Source: Heliomarina baculiformis (GTDB taxonomy: Bacteria > Pseudomonadota > Alphaproteobacteria > Rhodobacterales > Rhodobacteraceae). Taken from it: 64,000 nt of DNA. A program made the position numbers and the translations under genes. The stretch covers positions 35,348-99,347 of the forward strand of contig NZ_JAIMIC010000013.1 in NCBI RefSeq assembly GCF_019966545.1, in the 5' to 3' direction. Of this stretch, positions 38,132 to 47,950 are shown one piece after another; the first letter of the stretch is position 1, and the number at the start of each line of letters is the position of its first letter. Under the pieces are notes generated by a model, which did no database searches, was not told the origin of the DNA, and saw only the letters and a list, made by a program, of their open reading frames with translations.

Positions 38132-38478
38132 CAGATTGAAGGGTGAAATTTTTTTTACCGGGAATTTGACCAATCGCCACCGACCGCGACTCTTCCAGAG
38201 CTTCTTGCCGTGCGCGGCTGGACCGTCGCGGACCTGAACTATGATTTGCTCGGCAGCTTGACTCGGCAGGGCAACGTGTTCGGTGGAATTCGGCGCGGTC
38301 GTGTAAACCGAAACTCGGTTCCTCCCTATTTGCGGCTTGCCTGCGGTGTCGGTCAATCTTCTGGCTATCAGGTTGCTGAAAGCAGCAGAGACGATCACCT
38401 TACGGGTGTCGCAGCCGAACTACGATCAATGCGACGGGGCGCGCCAGAGCTCCATACTATTTAAGGCTAGGAGAGAAC
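38132..38478. other. 347-base region before the multicopper oxidase
   Basis: No frame gives a recognisable protein. A run of eight T (near 38150) follows the cytochrome stop. A TTGACC at 38168-38173 lacks the CueR dyad. AGGAGAG precedes the oxidase ATG. This probably holds the oxidase promoter or mRNA leader. Confidence 0.4.
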
Positions 38479-39867
38479 ATGATACGATGGGATTTCCTTT
38501 TGCGTAGCGCTTCGGCGGTCGCTGTCCTTCCATTGCCCAGAGCGGGGCGCGCCTTGACGCCTCAATTTGACGAATTCAAAGCTCAGGTGAGCGCGGTCCA
38601 GCTCGCGCCGCCGCCTTATCCAAAGACGGAAATATGGGGCTATGACGGCATGATGCCCGGCCCGGAGTTGCGGATCGCGCAGGGTGCCCGCGTTCAGCGA
38701 AAGTTACTGAACGCGCTGCCACAGGCAAGCTCGGTCCACTGGCACGGAAGCCGGATCGACAACGCGATGGACGGCGTCGCCAGGCTGACCCAAGCCGCCG
38801 TCGAACCGGGCGAGAGTTTCGATTACGACTTCGTTGTACCTGATGCCGGAACCTATTGGTATCACGCCCATGCGAGGTCCTTCGAACAGGTCGCCCGAGG
38901 GCTTTACGGCGCGCTGATTGTTGAGGAAGCGGAAGCTCCGGAAGTGGATCGCGAGGAGGTTCTGATCCTGGACGATTGGCTTCTCGATCCCGAAACCGCA
39001 CAGATCAATCCCGACTTCACCTCTGCGCATTCCCGCAGCCACGCAGGCCGCATGGGAAATTTCGTTGCGACGAACGGACAGTACGGTCTTGCGATCGATG
39101 TGCGTCAGAATGAACGGCTTCGACTGCGTCTGATCAATGCGGCCAACGCGCGGATCTTCGTCGTTGATATCGCCGGAATGGAAGGCTGGACCATCGCGTT
39201 GGACGGGATGCCACTGGCGCAACCCCAGAGGCTCGGCGAACCCCTCATTCTCGGCCCCGGCCAGCGCGCCGATCTGATCGTCGACGTGACTGCCGACTCC
39301 GGTGAAACGGCCCATCTGGTGCGCCTCGACAATGGGGAAGGTATGTCACAAGTTGCCCTTACCGTGACCGGTCGGGCGTCCGCCGTACGCCGGGATGACC
39401 CCCCTGCCCTGCCGAGCAATGCGAATATGGATGTTCCGGGCCTAGACAATGCGGTTCCCGTTCGCCTTAACATCGAGGGCGGTGCGATGGGCCGGATGCA
39501 ATCGGCGGTCTTGAACGGTGAACGGAAATCCTTCCGCGATCTGGTCGACGAAAACGAATACTGGGCCTTAGACGGCACCGTCGGAATGCCCGATGCACCG
39601 CTTGCCGGTCTCGCTCTCGGGCAGACCGTCAAGCTTGAGATTAGCAACGACACGTCCTTCCCGCACGCGATGCACTTGCACGGGATGCATTTCCGCGAAA
39701 TCGGCGAGGATGGCACATTGGGGCCGCTCCGGGATACGATAACGATGTTCCGGGGGGAAACGCGGACCGTTGTCTTTGTCGCCGATAATCCAGGCGACTG
39801 GCTGTTTCACTGCCACATGCTCAGCCACGCGGCCGCCGGCATGATGACGTGGATGCGAGTGACGTGA
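38479..39867 (+). CDS. Multicopper oxidase (CueO/CutO-like) 1
   Basis: A 462-residue three-domain multicopper oxidase with all copper-binding motifs: HWHG (87-90), HAHAR (129-133), HAMHLHGMHF near the C-terminus, and H-C-H...H...M (H444, C445, H446, H450, M455) for the type 1 and trinuclear sites. It should oxidise Cu(I) or another substrate in the periplasm. The N-terminal signal reads M-I-R-W-D-F-L-L, lacking the twin arginine of its relatives (including the second oxidase at 51886), so its export route is unclear. It is coupled by TGATG overlap to a cytochrome c. Confidence 0.93.
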   Translation: MIRWDFLLRSASAVAVLPLPRAGRALTPQFDEFKAQVSAVQLAPPPYPKTEIWGYDGMMPGPELRIAQGARVQRKLLNALPQASSVHWHGSRIDNAMDGVARLTQAAVEPGESFDYDFVVPDAGTYWYHAHARSFEQVARGLYGALIVEEAEAPEVDREEVLILDDWLLDPETAQINPDFTSAHSRSHAGRMGNFVATNGQYGLAIDVRQNERLRLRLINAANARIFVVDIAGMEGWTIALDGMPLAQPQRLGEPLILGPGQRADLIVDVTADSGETAHLVRLDNGEGMSQVALTVTGRASAVRRDDPPALPSNANMDVPGLDNAVPVRLNIEGGAMGRMQSAVLNGERKSFRDLVDENEYWALDGTVGMPDAPLAGLALGQTVKLEISNDTSFPHAMHLHGMHFREIGEDGTLGPLRDTITMFRGETRTVVFVADNPGDWLFHCHMLSHAAAGMMTWMRVT

Positions 39868-40343
39868 TGCGAAGATACCTGATGCTGTCGGTGATTTTTC
39901 TGGGCGGTGGCGGAGCCACAGCCTGGCTCATGAGCACGGCCGGTGTGCAGACCGAATCCACGCCGGAAGCCGCCGACATTGCACAGGGTGAAGATCTTTA
40001 CAGAGAATATTGCGCGGCCTGCCATGGCGCCGATTTGGAAGGACAGCCGGATTGGCGGTCGGCCGGACCAGATGGCGTCCTGCCTGCACCGCCGCATGAC
40101 GAAACCGGTCATACCTGGCATCATCCCGATGGCGTGCTGTTTGACTACACCAAGCTGGGCGGCAAGGCCGCTCTTGCCCTCCAAGGGGTCGAGTTCGAAA
40201 GCGGCATGCCCGGGTTCGGCGACCAGCTGTCGGACGCCGAAATCTGGAACATCATCGCTTACATCCAATCAACGTGGCCGGAGCGTCAGCGCGCTATTCA
40301 AGCCGAACGAAGTGCTGACCAGCGACAGCAGGAAGGCAACTGA
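39867..40343 (+). CDS. Cytochrome c paired with multicopper oxidase 1
   Basis: A 158-residue exported cytochrome c with haem site C-A-A-C-H (49-53), then LEGQPDWRS and a His-rich G-H-T-W-H-H segment, and a late GMPGFG. It is a clear paralogue of the cytochrome at 50614-51039, which also sits near a multicopper oxidase. Start ATG 39867 shares TGATG with the oxidase stop. An electron-acceptor or donor role for the oxidase is inferred from this repeated pairing. Confidence 0.9.
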   Translation: MRRYLMLSVIFLGGGGATAWLMSTAGVQTESTPEAADIAQGEDLYREYCAACHGADLEGQPDWRSAGPDGVLPAPPHDETGHTWHHPDGVLFDYTKLGGKAALALQGVEFESGMPGFGDQLSDAEIWNIIAYIQSTWPERQRAIQAERSADQRQQEGN

Positions 40344-40546
40344 ACCGCGTCCGAGAAAGGCGCTGAATATCTTTGGGTCGAGGAAAAGTTGGACTGGTTG
40401 TCGAGCGAAGGTATGGCGCAATCGAGTTACCGCCCATCCACGGACACATCCAATTGGTCGAGTGCGCTTAATCGACTTGGCACGACAGGTCGCTGGGTAC
40501 GTGATCCGGCAAGTTTTGCACCAGTAATTGCAGTCCCAAGGGTTAT

Positions 40547-40753
40547 TCAGGTCGCGGCTGGCGCCGACACATCGTATCCTGCGTTTTGGATCGCTTCCGC
40601 CACCGCCCTGACGCTGAGAAAACTCTCGACCGAAACGGTATGCGTGCTCAAGTCGCACGAAACGGTCGCAGTTGGGTCAATAGACCTAATCGCCTTGTCA
40701 ATTGTTGCGGTGCAATGCCCGCAACTCATTCCCGGAACTGTGAAGCTGCTCAT
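40547..40753 (-). CDS. copZ: CopZ-like copper chaperone (HMA domain)
   Basis: A 68-residue single HMA domain with G-M-S-C-G-H-C (residues 8-14) as the Cu(I) site. It should carry Cu(I) in the cytoplasm to CopA. It is divergent from copA across a region with two CueR-type operators. A third Cys (V-S-C-D-L, about 33) is outside the standard site. It converges with the cytochrome c gene to its left. Confidence 0.93.
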   Translation of the reverse strand: MSSFTVPGMSCGHCTATIDKAIRSIDPTATVSCDLSTHTVSVESFLSVRAVAEAIQNAGYDVSAPAAT

Positions 40754-40777
40754 ATACGTCTCCTTCTCTCTTATCTT

Positions 40778-40808
40778 CAGGTGGGCGCTTCCAGCGGAGG
40801 AAGGTCAA
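40778..40808 (-). promoter_or_regulatory. CueR-type operator/promoter for copZ
   Basis: On the minus strand TTGACC is followed by a 19-base spacer containing TTCC-TCCGCT-GGAA and a weak -10 (CACCTG). It is 22 bases from the -35 of the copA promoter on the other strand. Confidence 0.7.
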
Positions 40809-40830
40809 GGGAAAAAATATTTTGAAAAGC

Positions 40831-40861
40831 TTGACCTTCCAGTTGGTGGAAGCCCTAGATA
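40831..40861 (+). promoter_or_regulatory. CueR-type promoter of copA-cueR
   Basis: TTGACC, a 19-base spacer with TTCC-AGTTGGT-GGAA, then TAGATA, about 27 bases before the copA ATG. This is the best-formed member of the set. Confidence 0.85.
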
Positions 40862-40888
40862 TCTTACCCAGAGACGAAGGAGACGCTC

Positions 40889-43408
40889 ATGCCAGTCACA
40901 CAAGACCTGCGGGTCTCTGTCCAGAACATGTCCTGCGCATCATGTGTCGGTCGGGTCGAGCGCGCGCTCTCGGCGCTGCCCGGGGTCGAAGAGGTCAATG
41001 TGAACCTTGCGGCCGAAACTGCGCAGGTCCGAATCGACTCGGAAACCCGGATACCGGAGCTGATCGACGCGCTGGATCGGGCCGGCTATCCCGTCCAGAC
41101 GCAGACAATTCGCCTGAACGTCTCGTCCATGTCCTGCGCGTCCTGCGTCGGCCGTGTCGATAAGGCGCTGGCGGCAGTGCCCGGCGTACTGGAGGTCAAC
41201 GTCAATCTCGCCGCCGAGACCGCAACCGTGACTTATGTCGAGGGCGCGATTAAGATCTCCGATCTACTGAAAGCTGCCACAGACGCCGGCTACCCTGCTG
41301 AACCGGCGGACAGTGCCTTGCCCGAGGAGCACAGCGCCCGCAAGGCAGGCGAAGCGCGCAATCTGGCCCGTAAGACCGCCTTCGCGGCAACAATGGCGCT
41401 GCCGGTTTTCCTGCTCGAGATGGGTGCACACCTGGTGCCGGGGATGCACGAGATGATCGGCCGCACCATCGGTCACCAGACAAGTTGGATGATCCAGTTC
41501 GTACTGACGACAGTTGTGCTGTTCTGGCCCGGACGCCACTTTTACGCCAAGGGTTTCCCCGCGCTTCTGAAGGGCGCGCCCGACATGAACAGCCTCGTCG
41601 CCGTCGGCACCGGCGCAGCCTATCTCTATTCTCTTACCGCGCTCTTTGCGCCTGCGCTGCTGCCCGTGGCGTCCCGTGCCGTTTATTTCGAGGCAGCGGC
41701 AGTCATCGTCGTGCTGATCCTTCTGGGCCGCTGGATGGAGGCGCGCGCCAAGGGCCGCACCGGTGCCGCGATCCAGAAGCTTCTTAGCCTTCAGGCCCGC
41801 ACCGCGCGGGTTCTGGTGGACGGGGAGCCGCAGGACGTCGCCATCGAACGGATCGGCACCGGCGATATCCTCGTTGTGCGTCCCGGCGAACGCATTGCGG
41901 TGGATGGAGAGGTCACGCAAGGCAGCGCCCATGTCGACGAGAGCATGATCACCGGAGAGCCGCTTCCCGTGTCCAAGTCCGGGGGCGATCCGGTCACCGG
42001 CGGCACCGTCAACGGCACCGGCAGCTTCCGGTTCCGCGCCACACGTGTCGGCGCCGACACGACGCTCGCGCAAATCATTCGCATGGTGGAGCAGGCGCAG
42101 GGCGCCAAGTTGCCGATCCAGGGCCTGGTGGACCGGATCACGCTGTGGTTCGTGCCGGCGGTCATGGCACTGGCCGCGTTGACCGTTCTGGTCTGGCTGC
42201 TGTTCGGCCCCTCGCCCGCCCTGTCCTACGCGTTTGTGGCCGGGGTCTCGGTCCTCATCATAGCCTGCCCCTGCGCCATGGGACTGGCCACGCCGACCTC
42301 GATCATGGTCGGTACTGGGCGCGCAGCCGAGATGGGCGTGCTTTTCCGCAAGGGCGACGCGCTGCAACAACTGACGTCGGTGGATGTTATCGCGCTCGAC
42401 AAGACCGGCACCGTCACCCAAGGGCGCCCCGAACTGACCGATATGGTCCTGGCCGACGGGGTCGACCGGGCCGACATCCTGGCACTGGTGGCGGCGGTCG
42501 AGACGCAGTCCGAGCATCCCATCGCCGAAGCCATCGTGCGCGCGGCCCAGGCCGAGAACGCGGCACGTCACGACGTCGAGAGCTTCGAATCCATCACGGG
42601 CTACGGCGTTCGGGCCAAGGTTGCCGGCCACGAGGTGCTTGTCGGTGCAGATCGCCTGATGGTCCGCGAAGGACTGAGCATCGGGTCGCTGGCCGAGGCG
42701 GAGGGCCGCTTGGCCGTGCTGGGCCGCACGGCATTGTTTGCCGCGGTGGATGGCAGGGTTGCAGCGGTCATCGGCGTGTCCGATCCGGTCAAACCCGCCA
42801 GCGCGGCCGCCATTGGCGCGCTGCACCGCCTCGGGCTGGAGGTCGCTATGATCACCGGCGACAAGCGCGAGACAGCCGATGCCATCGCACGCGAAACCGG
42901 CATCGACCACGTGATCGCCGGCGTTCTGCCCGATGGAAAGGTGGCCGCACTAAACGAGCTTCGCCAAGGGGGCCGACGGATCGCCTTCGTCGGCGACGGC
43001 ATTAACGACGCCCCCGCGCTGGCACATGCGGATGTCGGTATCGCCATCGGCACGGGAACCGATGTGGCCATCGAATCCGCCGATGTGGTGCTGATGTCGG
43101 GCGATCTGCGCGGCGTGGTCAACGCCTTTGAAGTATCAGGCCGCACGATGCGCAACATCCGTCAGAACCTGTTCTGGGCGTTCGGCTACAACGTCGCGCT
43201 GATCCCGGTGGCTGCGGGTGTGCTCTACCCCACGTTCGGCTTGTTGCTCTCGCCAGTCCTGGCTGCCGGAGCCATGGCACTGAGTTCGGTCTTCGTGCTG
43301 ACCAACGCCCTTCGGCTACGCAGGGTCCATCCCATCATGGAAGAAGCCAGAGCGCGCGGTGGTGAAGAGGCCACTTTGCTATCCCCTAACCCTGTCGCCG
43401 CTGAATAA
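40889..43408 (+). CDS. copA: Cu(I)-exporting P1B-1 ATPase with two HMA domains
   Basis: An 839-residue CopA. Two N-terminal HMA domains each carry M-S-C-A-S-C (CASC at 16-19 and 83-86). Then eight membrane helices, TGEP (355-358), transport motif CPC (460-462), DKTGT (504-508) and GDGINDAP. It exports Cu(I) to the periplasm, receiving it from CopZ. GAAGGAGA precedes the ATG. The CueR gene follows 13 bases later. Start and length fit the family. Confidence 0.97.
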   Translation: MPVTQDLRVSVQNMSCASCVGRVERALSALPGVEEVNVNLAAETAQVRIDSETRIPELIDALDRAGYPVQTQTIRLNVSSMSCASCVGRVDKALAAVPGVLEVNVNLAAETATVTYVEGAIKISDLLKAATDAGYPAEPADSALPEEHSARKAGEARNLARKTAFAATMALPVFLLEMGAHLVPGMHEMIGRTIGHQTSWMIQFVLTTVVLFWPGRHFYAKGFPALLKGAPDMNSLVAVGTGAAYLYSLTALFAPALLPVASRAVYFEAAAVIVVLILLGRWMEARAKGRTGAAIQKLLSLQARTARVLVDGEPQDVAIERIGTGDILVVRPGERIAVDGEVTQGSAHVDESMITGEPLPVSKSGGDPVTGGTVNGTGSFRFRATRVGADTTLAQIIRMVEQAQGAKLPIQGLVDRITLWFVPAVMALAALTVLVWLLFGPSPALSYAFVAGVSVLIIACPCAMGLATPTSIMVGTGRAAEMGVLFRKGDALQQLTSVDVIALDKTGTVTQGRPELTDMVLADGVDRADILALVAAVETQSEHPIAEAIVRAAQAENAARHDVESFESITGYGVRAKVAGHEVLVGADRLMVREGLSIGSLAEAEGRLAVLGRTALFAAVDGRVAAVIGVSDPVKPASAAAIGALHRLGLEVAMITGDKRETADAIARETGIDHVIAGVLPDGKVAALNELRQGGRRIAFVGDGINDAPALAHADVGIAIGTGTDVAIESADVVLMSGDLRGVVNAFEVSGRTMRNIRQNLFWAFGYNVALIPVAAGVLYPTFGLLLSPVLAAGAMALSSVFVLTNALRLRRVHPIMEEARARGGEEATLLSPNPVAAE

Positions 43409-43421
43409 GGAGAACCTGATC

Positions 43422-43844
43422 ATGAATATTGGAGATGTCGCCGCCCTTTCTGGCCTCCCAGCCAAGACGATCCGATACTACGAGGATGTCGGGCTTGTGA
43501 AGCCTCTTCGCAGCACGAACGGCTATCGCACATTCCGTGAAAGCGATGCGCACAAGCTCGCGTTTCTCGGCCGTTCCCGGGCGCTCGGCTTCAGCATTGA
43601 AGACTGCCGCAACCTTATTGCTCTGTACGAGGACGAAAAACGCGCCAGCGCCGAAGTCAAGGATATCGCCGAGCAGCATCTTGAACGGATCGACGACAAG
43701 ATTGCGGAGCTGAAGGAAATGCGCGCGACGCTAGTACATCTAGTGGACGCCTGTGCCGGGGATCACCGCCCGGATTGCCCAATCCTCGCCGATTTGGCAA
43801 CGAAACACCGCGGCGAAGAGCAACTCAAGAATACTGCGTTGTAG
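43422..43844 (+). CDS. cueR: Cu(I)-responsive MerR-family regulator CueR
   Basis: A 140-residue MerR-family activator: winged helix at 1-70 (TIRYYEDVGLVKP, NGYRTFRESD), a dimerising coiled coil, and the metal loop C-A-G-D-H-R-P-D-C (Cys spaced by seven) near residue 112, the CueR signature for Cu(I)/Ag(I). It should twist the long-spacer promoters listed here into an active form. ATG 43422 has AAGGAGA upstream; the frame limit 43359 overlaps copA. Being in the copA transcript gives autoregulation. Confidence 0.95.
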   Translation: MNIGDVAALSGLPAKTIRYYEDVGLVKPLRSTNGYRTFRESDAHKLAFLGRSRALGFSIEDCRNLIALYEDEKRASAEVKDIAEQHLERIDDKIAELKEMRATLVHLVDACAGDHRPDCPILADLATKHRGEEQLKNTAL

Positions 43845-43855
43845 GGTGCGAGCGT

Positions 43856-44272
43856 TTGGCTTGGGCGATCCTCTTTGCGATTGTGCTCTTCGGTTTGAGC
43901 GGACTTGTGCATGTCCGTGCGATGAGTTTCGTCATGACGGCCACCAAACGCACTCCATTCACACAATCAAGCCGCCTCTTATTTGCCCTCTATACACTCG
44001 CGACCGCCCACATAGGTGAAGCCGGGCTCTACGCACTGGGTTTCAGTTTCGGCGAGTTCTTAGGTATTGGCGGTTTCGCTCAAGATAACGTCGATTCATT
44101 CATGGATGTTTTCTACTTTTCCGTCGTCAATTACTCCTCTCTGGGGCTTGGCGATATTTATCCCACGGGTCATTTGCGCTTTCTTGCCGGCATCGAGGCC
44201 CTGAATGGCTTTCTCCTCATCAGCTGCTCGGCCTCTACAATCTTCCTCGTGGTCACGAGAAAGATGGATTAG
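43856..44272 (+). CDS. Two-helix ion-channel (potassium channel-like) protein
   Basis: The protein has a membrane helix, a second and third hydrophobic stretch, and a pore-like segment S-S-L-G-L-G-D-I-Y-P near the C-terminus, close to the T-V-G-Y-G-D filter of two-TM potassium channels (PF07885). With Leu for Tyr/Phe in the filter, selectivity is uncertain. The frame opens at 43775 inside cueR; I prefer TTG 43856, eight bases after AGGG and just past the cueR stop, giving 138 residues. No ATG occurs before M50 of the long frame. Confidence 0.72.
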   Translation: MAWAILFAIVLFGLSGLVHVRAMSFVMTATKRTPFTQSSRLLFALYTLATAHIGEAGLYALGFSFGEFLGIGGFAQDNVDSFMDVFYFSVVNYSSLGLGDIYPTGHLRFLAGIEALNGFLLISCSASTIFLVVTRKMD

Positions 44273-44303
44273 GAGCGCCACAAAACCTCACCCGAAAAGA
44301 GTT

Positions 44304-44334
44304 GGAACCCTCCATCGCTGGAAGGTTGTTGATG
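44304..44334 (+). promoter_or_regulatory. CueR-type promoter of the DUF305 gene
   Basis: The dyad ACCCTCC-ATCGCT-GGAAGGT (44307-44326) matches the operator before the L,D-transpeptidase gene; the -35 is degenerate (GGAACC) and the -10 reads TTGATG with 19 bases between. Confidence 0.65.
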
Positions 44335-44371
44335 TTCTGAACGGGGATGGAACAAGCGAAAGGAGCACGTC

Positions 44372-45241
44372 ATGTCATATTGGAGATTTGCCGCCATGAT
44401 CGCGACCTCGACGGTCGTGATGTTCGGGCTGATGTATCTCAACACCTATCTTCTGACCCATGTTTTCTGGTCCGAAACCCGAGCCTATATGGCGCTGTTG
44501 ATGGGTGCGACGATGGCGATCATCATGTTGGCGTTCATGCTTTCAATGTATTCGAGCAAGACCGTAAATGCCGCTATCTTCAGCGGTGCCGTCGTCGTGT
44601 TCGCCGCCTCGCTCTGGCTCGTACGAAGCCAGGTCACGGTGGGCGATACCAGCTACATGCGCGCGATGATCCCACACCATTCGATCGCGATCATGACATC
44701 GAGCCGCGCCGATATCTCGGATCCGCGCGTGCGCAAGCTCGCGGACGAGATCATCTATGCGCAAGATAAGGAAATCGCGGAGATGCGCTATCTGATCAAC
44801 GATATCGATGCATCCGGCGACACATCCGAGACTGCAAGTGTCGAGAGCCCCCGTATTGTGAGCTTGGATCAAGCCCTGTCAACAGCAAACGTCGCAGTGC
44901 TCGACCCCGGCTTCCTGACGAAGGAGGATATCGCGCAGCTTCTGCCGAATGGCGCGGCGTGCACATTCAACTATACAACCGGCAGTCCGGCCTCACTGGC
45001 ATTGGGTGAGATCGATGGCGCAGCCGTCGGGCTCGTCAAGCTGAGCGGCGATCTCGTCCGGGTCGAACAGAATGCAGCCGGCGAATTGGGCACAGAAGGC
45101 CTGTCGATCCGCCTTGGCGTTCCCCAAGACGGTGCTGCGCTCGAAACCGCAGGTACCGAACCGGTCGATGCGACTCTGACGATCGAGCTCGATGCCGGTC
45201 TGACCGCCGGATTCCGGGGATTCTACAGTTGCGGGGCATGA
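44372..45241 (+). CDS. DUF305-domain membrane protein
   Basis: A 289-residue protein with three N-terminal membrane helices (residues about 6-88), then the DUF305 motif Y-M-R-A-M-I-P-H-H-S (about 95-104) with metal-binding-like histidines, and a beta-rich C-terminal domain of about 120 residues ending F-Y-S-C-G-A. DUF305 proteins are ferritin-like in fold and common in copper islands; function unproven. AAAGGAG precedes the ATG. It leads a transcript with the glutaredoxin-MauE fusion and the permease. Confidence 0.85.
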   Translation: MSYWRFAAMIATSTVVMFGLMYLNTYLLTHVFWSETRAYMALLMGATMAIIMLAFMLSMYSSKTVNAAIFSGAVVVFAASLWLVRSQVTVGDTSYMRAMIPHHSIAIMTSSRADISDPRVRKLADEIIYAQDKEIAEMRYLINDIDASGDTSETASVESPRIVSLDQALSTANVAVLDPGFLTKEDIAQLLPNGAACTFNYTTGSPASLALGEIDGAAVGLVKLSGDLVRVEQNAAGELGTEGLSIRLGVPQDGAALETAGTEPVDATLTIELDAGLTAGFRGFYSCGA

Positions 45242-45242
45242 C

Positions 45243-46016
45243 ATGAAGCACCATTCAAGCACACAAGCGCAGTCGGCGACGCTGTACCGCATGGTCATGC
45301 CGGGCCACCTCTGCCCCTACGGTCTGAAGTCCAAAGACTTGCTGGAGAGGCAAGGGTATGAGGTTGAGGACCACCATCTGACCACGCGTGAGGAAACCGA
45401 CGCGTTCATGGAAGAGCACGGCGTCGAAACCACCCCGCAAACTTGGATCGGGGAAGAGCGGATCGGCGGATATGACGACCTTCGGGTCCATTTCGGCATC
45501 GATGCGCCGGAAGACGAACGCTCGGACACGTCCTACCAGCCCGTGATCACGATCTTTGCCGTCGCGTTCCTGATGGCGCTCGGTTTGTCGTGGTACAGCT
45601 TCGAGAACATTTTCACCCTGCGCGCCCTGGAATGGTTCATCTCGATCTCGATGTGCTTTCTGGCGGTACAAAAACTTCAGGATGTCGAAAGCTTTTCGAC
45701 CATGTTCCTGAACTACGACCTGCTGGCGCGTCGGTGGGTGCGATATGGCAAAATCTATCCGTTCGGAGAGGCTTTCGCAGGTATCCTCATGGTCGCCGGG
45801 GCGCTGACTTGGCTTTCGGCACCGGTGGCCTTGTTCATCGGCACCGTTGGCGCAGTATCGGTTTTCAAGGCGGTCTATATCGACAAGCGTGAATTGAAAT
45901 GCGCCTGCGTCGGTGGTGACAGCAATGTTCCGCTTGGCTTTGTCTCGCTCACGGAAAATCTGATGATGATAGTCATGGGGATTTGGATGCCGATCAGAGT
46001 CTATCTGATCGGCTGA
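45243..46016 (+). CDS. Glutaredoxin-like domain fused to MauE/DoxX-type membrane domain
   Basis: Residues 10-90 are a glutaredoxin-like fold (HLCPYGLKSKDLLERQG, with a single Cys where CPYC would be; then TTPQTWIG with the cis-Pro and GGYDDL). Residues 98-257 are four membrane helices of the MauE/DoxX redox type, with a C-A-C pair (KCACVG, about 217-222). It may pass reducing equivalents across the membrane to periplasmic thiols. It starts one base after the DUF305 stop. Confidence 0.82.
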   Translation: MKHHSSTQAQSATLYRMVMPGHLCPYGLKSKDLLERQGYEVEDHHLTTREETDAFMEEHGVETTPQTWIGEERIGGYDDLRVHFGIDAPEDERSDTSYQPVITIFAVAFLMALGLSWYSFENIFTLRALEWFISISMCFLAVQKLQDVESFSTMFLNYDLLARRWVRYGKIYPFGEAFAGILMVAGALTWLSAPVALFIGTVGAVSVFKAVYIDKRELKCACVGGDSNVPLGFVSLTENLMMIVMGIWMPIRVYLIG

Positions 46017-46103
46017 AAGGCGGATGCCGTTTTCACATCCTTCAGACTCGTTCTCCCGGTAGGAGCGCAGGTCAGGCAGCACTGCGAAAAAAGGTTAGGC
46101 TGA

Positions 46104-47213
46104 ATGGACCAGATAATCGAAGCATTCACGACCGGGGCGGGCATGCTCTGGAAGGCGCTCTGGGCGCTGATCTTCGGCTATATCATCTCCGCAGGCATCC
46201 AGATCTTCGTGACACGGGATCAGATGGCGCGTGTTCTGGGTGATCGTGGTGCCAGGAAGGCAGGCATTGCCGGGTTCTTTGGTTTCGTGTCGTCGTCCTG
46301 TTCCTTCGCGGCGCTTGCCGCGTCGCGTTCGATCCTCGTGAAAGGAGCGCATCCGGTCAATTCCATCGCCTTCCTGATTTCATCGACGAATCTGGTGATC
46401 GAGCTTGGAATCGTCCTTCTGGTCCTGCTGGGCTGGAAATTCATGGTGGCGAATTTCATGCTTGGCATCCTGATGACGATCTACGCCTATGCCCTCACCC
46501 TGATATGGTTTCCAAGGTCGCTTGTCCAAAGAGCAAAAGAGCATGCGGAGAAGGCCCAGTCCGACGAAGGTATGGACACGGACCGGACCATGAAGGGATC
46601 GTTCCGCGACAAGCTGCTGTCCCGCGAAGGATGGAATCGGATCGCCCGCGCTTTCTTCATGGAATGGCAGATGGTTTGGAAGGAGATCCTGTTCGGCTTC
46701 ACGGTCGCGGGTTTCATTTCCGTCTTTGTGCCGCAGAGCTTCTGGAACGCGATCTTCCTGGTCGCAGATGGCGGTGCGCAGGACGCGCCGGGCTTCCTGA
46801 TCGTTCTCGAAAACGCGCTGGTGGCACCGGTTGTGGCCTTCTTCACCTTCATCGGGTCGATGGGCAATGTCCCCCTGGCCGCGATGCTCTGGTCGCGTGA
46901 TGCGTCGTTCGGCGGCGTGATCGCCTTTCTCGGAGCCGATCTAGTTGCTGCCACGGTGATCTGGGTGCACGCAAAGTATTATGGCTGGCAGTATGCGCTC
47001 TATCTTTCAGGCTTGCTGTACCTGTGCATGGTCGCTGCGGGAATTACGGTGCATTACCTGTTCGCTCTCGTAGGGATGATCCCGACCGAGCGGCCTTCGC
47101 TTCAGGAGATGGTCCGGTTCAGCATCGACTACACGTTCTTCCTCAACCTGATATTTCTCGTCATCGGGGCAATACTGATCTGGCTTCACCTCAGAAATGC
47201 CAAGGAGAATTAA
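46104..47213 (+). CDS. Permease of the COG0701/UPF0718 family
   Basis: A 369-residue membrane protein with about nine helices and the family signature F-V-S-S-S-C-S-F-A-A (about residues 55-64) and a related E-N-A-L-V-A-P-V repeat in the second half. Members include ArsP and proposed copper/zinc efflux permeases. In this context metal or thiol-metal export is likely, substrate unknown. The stop overlaps the convergent ccdA stop by four bases. Confidence 0.85.
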   Translation: MDQIIEAFTTGAGMLWKALWALIFGYIISAGIQIFVTRDQMARVLGDRGARKAGIAGFFGFVSSSCSFAALAASRSILVKGAHPVNSIAFLISSTNLVIELGIVLLVLLGWKFMVANFMLGILMTIYAYALTLIWFPRSLVQRAKEHAEKAQSDEGMDTDRTMKGSFRDKLLSREGWNRIARAFFMEWQMVWKEILFGFTVAGFISVFVPQSFWNAIFLVADGGAQDAPGFLIVLENALVAPVVAFFTFIGSMGNVPLAAMLWSRDASFGGVIAFLGADLVAATVIWVHAKYYGWQYALYLSGLLYLCMVAAGITVHYLFALVGMIPTERPSLQEMVRFSIDYTFFLNLIFLVIGAILIWLHLRNAKEN

Positions 47214-47950
47214 CCGATTGAGGCCAGGAATGGGAAGGTTCCCAAGAGCCAGTAGGCAAACCGGGACAATTGGCCGGTCATGATGGCAACGCCCATGATG
47301 ATCATGGCGACGCCCGCGCCCTTGTAGAGCCAGCGACCGGCCTTGCCGATCTGTCTGACCCGCGCGGCGATGGCGTCGGTGAACAGCGCGGCCAGCAGGA
47401 ACGGCACGCCTAGCCCGGCGGAATAGATCGACAGCAGCCAAATGCCGTCCGACATGCCGCCGGAAGTCGAACTGAGTGTCAGGATCGCGCCAAGGATCGG
47501 TCCGATGCACGGCGTCCATCCAAACGCGAAGGCCAAGCCCAGGACGTAGGCTCCGAGCGGGCGACCCCCCGGAATGTCGAGTGTGAAGCGGGTGTCACGC
47601 GAGAACGCTTCCAGACGGAAGGCACCCAGCATGACCAGTCCGAACAGGATGATGATCGCCCCGCCCAGATAGTTGAGCTCAGTGCGCCAGGACAGAAGCA
47701 GCGACCCGAGCGCGCTGGCCCCGGCACCCAACGCGACAAAGACCGTGGAAAATCCCAAAACGAAACAGGCGCTTAGCCCAAGTGCCCCGGCGCGTACCCG
47801 CAGACCGACCGACCGTGTCGTGCGCAAATCCGGCTGGCCCGCAATATAGGAGACATAGCCCGGCACCAGCGGCAGGACGCAGGGCGACAGGAACGAAATG
47901 GCTCCCGCCAGAAACGCCGCGACGATGCCGATGCCGGAAATATCCATCAT
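47210..47950 (-). CDS. CcdA/DsbD-family thiol-redox transporter
   Basis: A 246-residue, six-helix membrane protein with S-P-C-V-L-P-L-V-P-G (about residues 22-31) and T-P-C-I-G-P-I-L (about 145-152), the two Cys that carry electrons in CcdA. It passes reductant from cytoplasmic thioredoxin to periplasmic thioredoxin-like proteins, two of which (49512, 50021) are in the same operon. This is the last gene of the long minus-strand copper operon. Confidence 0.93.
   Translation of the reverse strand: MMDISGIGIVAAFLAGAISFLSPCVLPLVPGYVSYIAGQPDLRTTRSVGLRVRAGALGLSACFVLGFSTVFVALGAGASALGSLLLSWRTELNYLGGAIIILFGLVMLGAFRLEAFSRDTRFTLDIPGGRPLGAYVLGLAFAFGWTPCIGPILGAILTLSSTSGGMSDGIWLLSIYSAGLGVPFLLAALFTDAIAARVRQIGKAGRWLYKGAGVAMIIMGVAIMTGQLSRFAYWLLGTFPFLASIG

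Noticed and set aside
29595..38446. 15-base identity CGACGGGGCGCGCCA at 29595 and 38432, both before metal or membrane genes
   Set aside because: A few such 15-base repeats are expected by chance in a GC-rich 64-kb sequence, and flanks differ.
40344..40546. Possible small gene between cytochrome c and copZ
   Set aside because: Frames on either strand match nothing and are antisense to copZ or the cytochrome; treated as a convergent intergenic region.
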